DNA of 11,797 nt. It comes from Bifidobacterium breve. GTDB taxonomy: Bacteria; Actinomycetota; Actinomycetes; Nanopelagicales; Nanopelagicaceae. The notes beneath the pieces are model-generated. The model was not told the origin of the DNA, searched no databases, and saw only the letters and a list, made by a program, of their open reading frames with translations. The first letter of the stretch is position 1. Each line of letters starts with the position of its first letter. The translations under genes and the position numbers were made by a program. Positions 6,626 through 11,797 of the stretch are shown in pieces. The stretch covers positions 1 to 11,797 of the forward strand of contig CAMBGL010000028.1 of NCBI GenBank assembly GCA_945866155.1, given 5' to 3'.

Positions 6626-8068
6626 ATGACATTTGAATACTCTCCAGCACCAGAATCAACATCAATCGTTGATATTAGTGCGCAGTATGGTCTATTTATC
6701 AATGGAAAATTTGTCGATGCGAAAGGCTCAAAGACATTCAATACGATTAATCCTGCAACTGAGAAAGTTCTCTCAAAGATTGCGCATGCACAAGCAAGTG
6801 ATGTAGATAAAGCAGTTGCTGCCGCTCGTGCTGCTTATACAAAAGTTTGGTCAAAAATGGCTCCTCAGGAGCGAGGTAAATATCTTTTTAGAATCGCACG
6901 CATCATGCAAGAGCGTGCACGTGAGTTTGCTGTGCTTGAAACAATGGATAACGGAAAACCAATTCGCGAGACAAGAGATATTGATATTCCACTTGCTGCG
7001 GCACACTTTTTCTACCACGCCGGTTGGGCAGATAAATTAAAGTATGCAGGGGCTGGAGACAATCCTCGTCCTCATGGTGTTGTTGGTCAGATCATTCCTT
7101 GGAATTTTCCACTGCTCATGCTTTCTTGGAAAATTGCGCCAGCACTTGCAACTGGCAATACGGTTGTACTCAAACCTGCAGAAACAACACCACTGACGGC
7201 ACTTCTTTTTGCAGAGGTGTGTCAGCAGGCAGGATTACCCGCTGGTGTTGTAAATATTGTCACAGGCGATGGTGCTACTGGATCTGCATTGGTAAATCAT
7301 CCCGACATAGATAAAATTGCATTTACCGGTTCAACAGGTGTTGGTAAAGGAATCGCACGTGCCATTGCCGGAACAGGTAAGAGCGCAACACTCGAATTAG
7401 GTGGCAAGGGTGCCAATATTGTTTTTGATGATTCACCAATAGATCAAACAGTTGAAGGAATTGTTAGCGGTATTTTCTTCAACCAAGGTCATGTTTGTTG
7501 CGCTGGATCACGGTTATTAGTTCAAGAGAATGTGCACGATGAATTGATTGAAAAACTCAAGCGACGTATTTCCCAGATTCGAGTAGGCGATCCACTCGAT
7601 AAAAATACTGATTTAGGTGCAATCAACTCTGCAGCGCAACTTGCGCGCATTGAAGAGATTTCTTCGAGCGGAGATTCAGAAGGAGCGCTTCGCTGGAGTC
7701 CAGAGTGCGCTTTGCCTGAAAAAGGCTTCTGGTATCCACCAACAATATTTACAGGTGTAACGCAAGCAAATCGAATCGCACAAGAAGAAATATTTGGACC
7801 AGTACTTTCAGTCCTAACATTTAGAACACCCCAAGAGGCGATCGATAAGGCAAATAACACTCCTTACGGTTTATCTGCAGGTGTGTGGAGCGAAAAGGGT
7901 TCTCGAATCCTTTGGGCTGCAAAGCAACTTAAAGCGGGAGTTATCTGGGCTAATACTTTCAATAAGTTTGATCCTGCAAGCCCATTTGGTGGATATAAGG
8001 AATCAGGCTGGGGTCGCGAAGGTGGACGCCATGGCTTAGCGGCATACTTGAAGGGCGGAGAAAAATAA
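6626..8068 (+). CDS. NAD(P)-dependent aldehyde dehydrogenase
   Basis: Full-length ALDH-superfamily enzyme (480 aa) oxidising an aldehyde to the acid. The likely substrate is acetaldehyde released by DeoC, judged from the operon. Key residues are present: PWNF with Asn160, VLKPAE with Lys183 (cofactor), FTGSTGVG (233-240) in the nucleotide-binding fold, LELGGK with general base Glu257, GHVCCAGSR with nucleophile most likely Cys291, and EEIFGPV (387-393) with cofactor Glu388. The residue two before the final GxC position is His289, where Gln is usual in the GQxC motif, a mild departure. The C-terminal PFGGYKESGWGREGG block is normal. The start is two bases after the deoC stop. The stop TAA overlaps the next ATG by one base (TAATG), implying coupled expression with the half-length homolog that follows. 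The deoC-ALDH-ALDH order is, to my recollection, common in actinobacteria. Confidence 0.93.
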   Translation: MTFEYSPAPESTSIVDISAQYGLFINGKFVDAKGSKTFNTINPATEKVLSKIAHAQASDVDKAVAAARAAYTKVWSKMAPQERGKYLFRIARIMQERAREFAVLETMDNGKPIRETRDIDIPLAAAHFFYHAGWADKLKYAGAGDNPRPHGVVGQIIPWNFPLLMLSWKIAPALATGNTVVLKPAETTPLTALLFAEVCQQAGLPAGVVNIVTGDGATGSALVNHPDIDKIAFTGSTGVGKGIARAIAGTGKSATLELGGKGANIVFDDSPIDQTVEGIVSGIFFNQGHVCCAGSRLLVQENVHDELIEKLKRRISQIRVGDPLDKNTDLGAINSAAQLARIEEISSSGDSEGALRWSPECALPEKGFWYPPTIFTGVTQANRIAQEEIFGPVLSVLTFRTPQEAIDKANNTPYGLSAGVWSEKGSRILWAAKQLKAGVIWANTFNKFDPASPFGGYKESGWGREGGRHGLAAYLKGGEK

Positions 8069-8907
8069 TGAGAATTGATATACGTAAAACCTACAAACTT
8101 TATATTGGTGGAGCATTTCCTCGAAGTGAATCTGGACGCACATATGAAGTTAGGGATGCGAAATCAAAATTCATAGCTAACCCCGCTCAGGCATCTCGAA
8201 AAGATTTACGCGATGCGGTCACTGCTGCTCGCAGTGCATTTGGTGGCTGGAGTAGTGCTACTGCCTTCAACCGCTCACAGATTCTTTATCGCATTGCAGA
8301 GATGATGGAAGCGCGTAGTGAAGAGTTCGTTGAAGAGATTGCGCTTCTTGAAGGAATTTCACGAGTTGCAGCGAAAAAGCAGGTAGACCAAGCAATAGAT
8401 GCATGGGTTTGGTATTCGGGCTGGTGTGACAAAATTTCAACAGTCGCAGGATCTACAAATCCTATTTCTGGTCCATTTTATAATTTCACAGTTCCTGAAT
8501 CAGTCGGCGTGGTTGGAGTATTTCCAGCACAGAAGAGTGCACTTCTGGGGCTAGTTCAAGCAATTGCTCCAGTTATTGCTGGTGGAAATACTGCGGTAGT
8601 TGTTGCGAGCCAGAAGTTCCCACTCTGTGCCGTAACACTGAGTGAGGCACTAGCTACAAGTGATTTACCTGGTGGCGTTGTAAATATCCTCACTGGAATT
8701 ACAAGTGAGCTTGCACCTTGGATGGGTGCGCATATGGATGTGGATGCAATAGATGCAACAGGGCTATCTAAGGAATTAGATAAGGAAGTGCGTGTCTCTG
8801 GTGCAGATAATCTGAAGAGAATTCATAAATTCTCTAGTTCAGATACCCCTCAAAGAATGCTTGCATTTATGGAATATAAAACAGTCTGGCACCCAATAGG
8901 GATTTAG
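8068..8907 (+). CDS. Half-length aldehyde-dehydrogenase homolog lacking catalytic residues (pseudo-ALDH)
   Basis: A 279-residue protein matching only the N-terminal, cofactor-binding part of aldehyde dehydrogenases. Matching segments are KTYKLYIGGAFPRSESGR (7-24), AVTAARSAFGGW (50-61), the stretch VGVVGVFPAQKSALLGLV (146-163), GGNTAVVVAS (172-181) and PGGVVNILTG (201-210). The catalytic residues are absent: the PWN asparagine position reads PAQ (Gln155), the VLKPAE lysine position is Ala180, and the domain with Glu and Cys is missing. The C-terminus ADNLKRIHKF...KTVWHPIG does not resemble an ALDH. I recall very similar half-length proteins paired with an active ALDH behind deoC in other actinobacteria, so this is probably a maintained partner or regulatory subunit, not a fresh truncation. 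GGAG at 8057-8060 serves as ribosome binding site. It overlaps the convergent hydrolase stop by four bases. Confidence 0.85.
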   Translation: MRIDIRKTYKLYIGGAFPRSESGRTYEVRDAKSKFIANPAQASRKDLRDAVTAARSAFGGWSSATAFNRSQILYRIAEMMEARSEEFVEEIALLEGISRVAAKKQVDQAIDAWVWYSGWCDKISTVAGSTNPISGPFYNFTVPESVGVVGVFPAQKSALLGLVQAIAPVIAGGNTAVVVASQKFPLCAVTLSEALATSDLPGGVVNILTGITSELAPWMGAHMDVDAIDATGLSKELDKEVRVSGADNLKRIHKFSSSDTPQRMLAFMEYKTVWHPIGI

Positions 8908-8925
8908 TTTCCAGTTATTGTTTTT
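8878..8925 (+). terminator. Weak inverted repeat with T-tract after the pseudo-ALDH gene
   Basis: CTGG (8886-8889) and CCAG (8911-8914), flanked by AAAACA (8878-8883) and TGTTTT (8919-8924), form an interrupted inverted repeat ending in TTTTT at 8921-8925. It contains a small CCC/GGG stem (8892-8901) and surrounds the overlapping convergent stops. The pairing is short and interrupted, so a terminator is only a possibility. Confidence 0.25.
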
Positions 8926-9836
8926 AGCCACATTTCTTTCATAGCTTTGATATCTATTTCGAGAACAACATCCACTTTTGGTGCACGAGTGTGTGCAGAT
9001 TCTGGTGCGATATCGGCATATGACCTGTGATCACACACTGTCTGTCCGCGATTTGGTCCATGAGTGGTATCAACAACGACTCTGAGACTTTGTGTTCGCG
9101 CTAGTTGTGGTGCGATAGCAGTTGCTATAGCACCATAATCACCAAGAGTTACATCATGTCCCATTTGTTTGATAAATCGGTCAACAAGAGTTCCTGCAAA
9201 AAGTGAAGTCTTATCGCCTTTTGCGATTAAGCTCTGAGCATCGTCTTGAGTCATCTGTAGATCAGTAAAAACATCTAATCCATACATAGTGATTGGAACA
9301 CCACTGGTAAAGACAATTGCCGCAGCTTCTGGGTCATGCCAGATATTGAATTCTGCTGTGGCAGTTGCATTTCCAACAGATGCTGAGCCACCCATGAGAA
9401 CAATTCTTTCCAGTTTGCTTGCAGCATCGGGAAATGCCCTTAGGAAGAGTGCGATATTTGTCAGTGGTCCTATCGGAACAAGTGTCACTGGCTCAGAACT
9501 AGCGTTGATGAGATCCCTCATCAATTCAATTGCAGTGCGCGGATCAAGGGTGCGTTTGGAATCTCTCGACTGCATTTCAACCATTCCATCAGAGCCATGT
9601 ACAAATTCGGCATAACTTGGCAGCTCTAAGAGTGGTCTTGCAGCACCGCGCGCAACAGGAATATCCCCAGCACCGGCAGCATCGAGAACAGTAAGAGTAT
9701 TTGCCACAACGTTATCTAAATTTGTATTTCCATCAACACATGTAATGCCCATGAGGTTGACTAGGGGAGAGCGAGCAGCAAAGAGGAGTGCGAATGCATC
9801 GTCAACTCCTGTATCAACATCAAGAATAATATTCAT
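8904..9836 (-). CDS. Nucleoside hydrolase, IUNH family, variant active site (paralog 3)
   Basis: Third IUNH-fold nucleoside hydrolase, 310 aa from the ATG chosen here. DVDTGVDDA is at 6-14, with Thr in place of the usual Pro (metal ligands D8 and D13). VHGSDG lies at 79-84, GPLTN at 123-127 (T126), GNATATAEFNIWHDPEA at 155-171 (N156, E162, N164), and the last metal ligand is D233 in LGDYGA. The catalytic His normally preceding that aspartate is Gly232, and the region THGPNRGQTVCDHRSY (258-273) differs from paralogs 1 and 2. The metal and ribose sites are intact, so a hydrolase with altered base preference is likely. I chose ATG 9834-9836 over a TTG at 9849-9851 because AAAGG on the minus strand sits about eight bases before the ATG and the family start M-N-I-I-L-D fits. 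It is last in the cdd-P450-hydrolase operon, 11 bases after the P450 stop. Confidence 0.91.
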   Translation of the reverse strand: MNIILDVDTGVDDAFALLFAARSPLVNLMGITCVDGNTNLDNVVANTLTVLDAAGAGDIPVARGAARPLLELPSYAEFVHGSDGMVEMQSRDSKRTLDPRTAIELMRDLINASSEPVTLVPIGPLTNIALFLRAFPDAASKLERIVLMGGSASVGNATATAEFNIWHDPEAAAIVFTSGVPITMYGLDVFTDLQMTQDDAQSLIAKGDKTSLFAGTLVDRFIKQMGHDVTLGDYGAIATAIAPQLARTQSLRVVVDTTHGPNRGQTVCDHRSYADIAPESAHTRAPKVDVVLEIDIKAMKEMWLKTITGN

Positions 9837-9847
9837 GTATTTACCTT

Positions 9848-11023
9848 TCAATTGATAGTGGCTGGAATCTTTTCATATCCTCGTAGTGAAAACGTTGGTC
9901 TGCGTGTTGCTTCACCGACAAGGCTCATATTTGGAAAACGGGAGAAGAGTCCTGGGAGTGAAATATTCATCTCTAGACGTGCAAGGGGTCCGCCAAGACA
10001 GAAGTGGATTCCTGCTCCAAAGCCAATATGTGGATTTGGATCGCGCAGTAAATTCATAGTATTTGGATTTTCAAAAATATCTTCATCACGATTAGCCGAA
10101 CCGAGCAGGCTTACAATCTTCTGACCCTTTTTAATCTCTACCCCACCAATTTTTGTATCTTCAGTTGCAGTTCTATCGAAGAAATGAAGAGGGGCATCAA
10201 AGCGCAAGAATTCTTCGATTGCAGTCGTTGAAATAGCATAGGGATCCTTTTTGAGAAGCTCCCATTGGGACTCTTCTTTGTAAGCAGCAACGATTCCATT
10301 TCCAAAGCCATTGACGCTTGCCTCATGGCCAGCATTGAGCAAAAGAATGCAGGTTGCAATTAGTTCGTGTGCATTGAGTTTTTCCCCTGCTTCTTCCACA
10401 ATCGCTAATTCGCTGATTAGGTCAGTACCAGGGTTCTTTTTTCGCGCAATCATCAAATCATGAACATATGCAGCAAATTCGGAGGCTGCACGTCTTGCGC
10501 CTGCTTGGCTCTCTTGTGTTGGATCTACTTCATACATCTTTACAATCGCTTGCGACCAAGGGCGTAATAAATATTCATCTTCAACGGGAAAATCCAGTAA
10601 GGCAGCGATAACTTTTACAGGAAGTGGCTCTGCATAATCAGCGATCACATCGAAATCCTTCTTGAGCGCAATCTGATCTAGCAGTTCTTTGGTCAGAGTT
10701 TGAATTTGAGGGGCCAGAGCATCGATTCGACCTCGGTTGAAAGCTTTGGCAACCAATGAACGCAGACGAGTGTGTTTTGGTGGCTCGCTATCTAATATTG
10801 AATCTGAATGCAACCAATTGAAATCAAACCATTCATTTTCTGGCACACGAGGTCGATAAATTCTTCCTAAGGACTTATTACGTAGAACATCATTTGCATC
10901 GCGATGCTTTGCAGCCAAGAAGAGTCCAAGATCGTCATGCCATACAGGTTTTCCATGTGCTCGTAGCTCTGCTAACCCGGGATATGGGTTCGCAATAAAG
11001 TCCGGATCTTTGAAATCGAGCAT
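9848..11023 (-). CDS. Cytochrome P450 monooxygenase
   Basis: Soluble bacterial P450 of 391 aa with no membrane anchor. The haem-binding loop FGAGIHFCLGG is at 335-345 (ligand Cys342). The ExxR motif is E271-FL-R274. The C-helix HxxxR is H84-R88. The I-helix LLLNAGHEASVNGFGNG (227-243) has Ala235 where many P450s have the oxygen-activating Thr, followed by Ser236. This AGHEA[ST] form is, as I recall, common in actinobacterial P450s. Such enzymes insert oxygen using electrons from a ferredoxin and reductase, neither of which is in the window. Its start is two bases after the cdd stop and its stop lies 11 bases before the hydrolase ATG, so it is embedded in a nucleoside-salvage operon. The substrate cannot be read from sequence: a modified base, nucleoside or unrelated hydrophobic compound are all open. 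Confidence 0.93.
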   Translation of the reverse strand: MLDFKDPDFIANPYPGLAELRAHGKPVWHDDLGLFLAAKHRDANDVLRNKSLGRIYRPRVPENEWFDFNWLHSDSILDSEPPKHTRLRSLVAKAFNRGRIDALAPQIQTLTKELLDQIALKKDFDVIADYAEPLPVKVIAALLDFPVEDEYLLRPWSQAIVKMYEVDPTQESQAGARRAASEFAAYVHDLMIARKKNPGTDLISELAIVEEAGEKLNAHELIATCILLLNAGHEASVNGFGNGIVAAYKEESQWELLKKDPYAISTTAIEEFLRFDAPLHFFDRTATEDTKIGGVEIKKGQKIVSLLGSANRDEDIFENPNTMNLLRDPNPHIGFGAGIHFCLGGPLARLEMNISLPGLFSRFPNMSLVGEATRRPTFSLRGYEKIPATIN

Positions 11024-11025
11024 TC

Positions 11026-11418
11026 TTACTTATCTAAATTATCTGGTCCAAATGCCCACGGTAAAAGGTGAGCCATATCTTTTGCACCCTCAGGTGTCAT
11101 GTGTACTAAGTCATTTCCGCCATGTTCAAATAAAAGTTGGCGACAGCGTCCGCACGGTGATAAAAATTCACCTTGTGCATCCACGCAAACAATTGCAATA
11201 AGTCGACCGCCACCAGATAAAGCTAAATTCGAAACTAGTCCGCATTCTGCGCAAAGACTGAGTCCGTAGCTTGCATTCTCTACATTGCAACCGGTGATAA
11301 TTCGACCATCATCGACGAGGGCTGCAACACCTACAGGAAATTTTGAGTATGGAACGTAAGCGCTCTTCATTGCAGTTTTTGCGCTCTTATGTAATAAATC
11401 CCAATCAATATTTATCAT
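11026..11418 (-). CDS. cdd: Cytidine deaminase, tetrameric type
   Basis: Zinc enzyme converting cytidine and deoxycytidine to uridine and deoxyuridine plus ammonia. The 130-aa length is that of the short tetrameric form. GCNVENASYG (43-52) contains the ribose-binding Asn45 and Glu47. CAE (56-58) supplies zinc ligand Cys56 and the proton-shuttling Glu58. PCGRC (88-92) supplies zinc ligands Cys89 and Cys92. The C-terminus LLPWAFGPDNL is typical. It is the first gene of the minus-strand operon with the P450 and hydrolase 3. No ribosome binding site precedes the ATG, and a -10-like TAGAAT lies six bases upstream, which suggests a leaderless transcript. It is divergent from add across 117 bases. 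Its product would feed uridine to the phosphorylases and hydrolases in the window. Confidence 0.96.
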   Translation of the reverse strand: MINIDWDLLHKSAKTAMKSAYVPYSKFPVGVAALVDDGRIITGCNVENASYGLSLCAECGLVSNLALSGGGRLIAIVCVDAQGEFLSPCGRCRQLLFEHGGNDLVHMTPEGAKDMAHLLPWAFGPDNLDK

Positions 11419-11430
11419 TGGGTGATTCTA
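11419..11430 (-). promoter_or_regulatory. Leaderless -10 element of cdd
   Basis: On the minus strand TAGAAT (11425-11430) matches five of six bases of TATAAT and ends six bases before the cdd ATG, the same spacing as TATAAT to GTG at deoC. The six intervening bases contain no ribosome binding site. The repeat GGTGATT (11421-11427 and 11432-11438) overlaps and flanks the box. Confidence 0.5.
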
Positions 11431-11438
11431 AGGTGATT
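11421..11438. repeat. Direct repeat GGTGATT x2, 11-bp period, over the cdd -10 box
   Basis: GGTGATT occurs at 11421-11427 and again at 11432-11438, one DNA helical turn apart, straddling the probable cdd -10 box. Two same-face sites over a promoter could bind a repressor. The units are only seven bases, so chance is possible. Confidence 0.3.
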
Positions 11439-11441
11439 AGT

Positions 11442-11482
11442 GCGTAACGGCTACATCTCTGGAGAGAATATTTCGCTTACGC
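11442..11482. promoter_or_regulatory. Concentric inverted repeats between cdd and add, possible operator or leader hairpin
   Basis: An outer pair GCGTAA (11442-11447) / TTACGC (11477-11482) and an inner pair TCTCT (11456-11460) / AGAGA (11463-11467) share nearly the same centre (11462). If C11476 is bulged, two further base pairs (CG 11448-11449 with CG 11474-11475) stay in register with the inner repeat. The centre is about 44 bases upstream of the cdd start and 74 upstream of add, a natural place for a shared operator. If transcribed toward add it would form a leader hairpin. Confidence 0.45.
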
Positions 11483-11522
11483 CCTACTTGTTTAGTAAGG
11501 TAAACCCACTATTCGAATTCAT

Positions 11523-11530
11523 AAAGGGGG
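11523..11530 (+). promoter_or_regulatory. add: Ribosome binding site of add
   Basis: AAAGGGGG lies five bases before a GTG at 11536 and decides this start. It contrasts with the divergent cdd gene, which has no such site. No convincing -10 box for add was found between the inverted repeat and this site. Confidence 0.7.
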
Positions 11531-11535
11531 CTGCG

Positions 11536-11797
11536 GTGTCATTGAAAAACCGTCCCACCCCTGAGCAAATCAAACGCTTACCAAAAGCTCTACTTCATGA
11601 TCACTTAGATGGTGGCCTTCGCCCACAAACAATTATTGATATCGCCCAAGAGATTGGTTACGCATCGCTCCCCACACACGATGCTAAGGAATTAGGGGAT
11701 TGGTTTCGAGAAGCATGCGATTCAGGTTCCCTGGTTAGATATCTAGAAACTTTTTCTCACACAATTGCCGTCATGCAACGCCGCGAAGATATTGTTC
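11536..11797 (+). CDS. add: Adenosine deaminase, 3'-partial (cut by window end)
   Basis: The first 87 codons of adenosine deaminase, which converts adenosine and deoxyadenosine to inosine and deoxyinosine. RLPKALLHDHLDGGLRPQT (15-33) contains the metal-binding HDHLDGGLRP motif that opens the amidohydrolase barrel (the HxH histidines are His23 and His25). A later stretch, residues 61-77, follows the usual Add pattern. The start is GTG with the strong ribosome binding site AAAGGGGG. The catalytic Glu, His and Asp residues of the C-terminal half lie beyond the window. It is divergent from cdd, and the two deaminases probably share control through the 117-base intergenic region. Confidence 0.93.
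   Translation, partial: MSLKNRPTPEQIKRLPKALLHDHLDGGLRPQTIIDIAQEIGYASLPTHDAKELGDWFREACDSGSLVRYLETFSHTIAVMQRREDIV

Noticed and set aside
8068..8907. Pseudo-ALDH as a frameshifted or recently broken full-length ALDH
   Set aside because: No C-terminal ALDH sequence follows in any frame. The antisense hydrolase gene begins at once, and several active-site positions are already substituted within the retained part.
9289..9615. Open frames antisense to real genes (for example 9289-9615 plus, 5750-6199 minus, 6221-6589 minus, 4979-5311 plus)
   Set aside because: They lie wholly inside well-supported genes on the other strand, have no recognisable motifs and no start signals.
9837..9851. TTG start at 9849-9851 for hydrolase paralog 3
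   Set aside because: The internal ATG at 9834-9836 has AAAGG at good spacing, and the family N-terminus (M-N-I-I-L-D) begins there. The TTG also overlaps the P450 stop.
11488..11515. TTGTTT-N16-TATTCG as the add promoter
   Set aside because: The -10 candidate matches only three of six bases, and transcription would start inside the ribosome binding site.
1..11797. Mobile element, CRISPR array, tRNA or defence system
   Set aside because: No transposase, integrase, regularly spaced repeats, cloverleaf sequence or defence-type domain was seen on either strand.

Overview
This is a gene-dense, moderately low-GC stretch (mid-40s % G+C by eye) from an actinobacterium. The evidence is the long actinobacterial form of DeoC, the deoC-ALDH-ALDH gene order, probable leaderless promoters, and near-absent intergenic space with many ATGA/TAATG overlaps. 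A streamlined lineage such as the freshwater acI group (Nanopelagicales) fits, but that placement is inference. Almost every gene concerns uptake and dismantling of nucleosides, so this reads as a nucleoside-salvage island.

Layout: (1) 1-4618, plus strand: the end of a nucleoside-type ABC importer operon (permease), a queuosine-salvage glycosidase (Qng1/DUF2419), a 20-codon remnant resembling the start of nucleoside 2-deoxyribosyltransferase, an IUNH-type nucleoside hydrolase, and two tandem uridine-phosphorylase paralogs. (2) 4615-5553, minus strand: a second nucleoside hydrolase, convergent with and overlapping the first unit, and divergent from (3) 5685-8907, plus strand: deoC, an intact aldehyde dehydrogenase and a half-length aldehyde-dehydrogenase homolog lacking catalytic residues. 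(4) 8904-11418, minus strand: cytidine deaminase, a cytochrome P450 and a third nucleoside hydrolase, tightly coupled. (5) 11536 to the window end, plus strand: the start of adenosine deaminase, divergent from cdd.

Working model: imported nucleosides are deaminated (Cdd, Add), then cleaved by phosphorolysis (two Udp paralogs) or hydrolysis (three IUNH paralogs). Deoxyribose 5-phosphate is split by DeoC to glyceraldehyde 3-phosphate and acetaldehyde, and acetaldehyde is oxidised by the ALDH. Qng1 suggests that modified nucleosides, specifically the 7-deazaguanine nucleoside queuosine, may be salvaged through the same locus. The P450 has no established role in such a pathway.

The points most worth a second look are Qng1 and the P450 inside nucleoside operons, the deoxyribosyltransferase remnant, diverged active sites among the hydrolases and phosphorylases, the pseudo-ALDH, and the architecture of the two divergent promoter regions (leaderless -10 boxes and a concentric inverted repeat). 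No tRNA, rRNA, CRISPR, IS element or integrase was seen.
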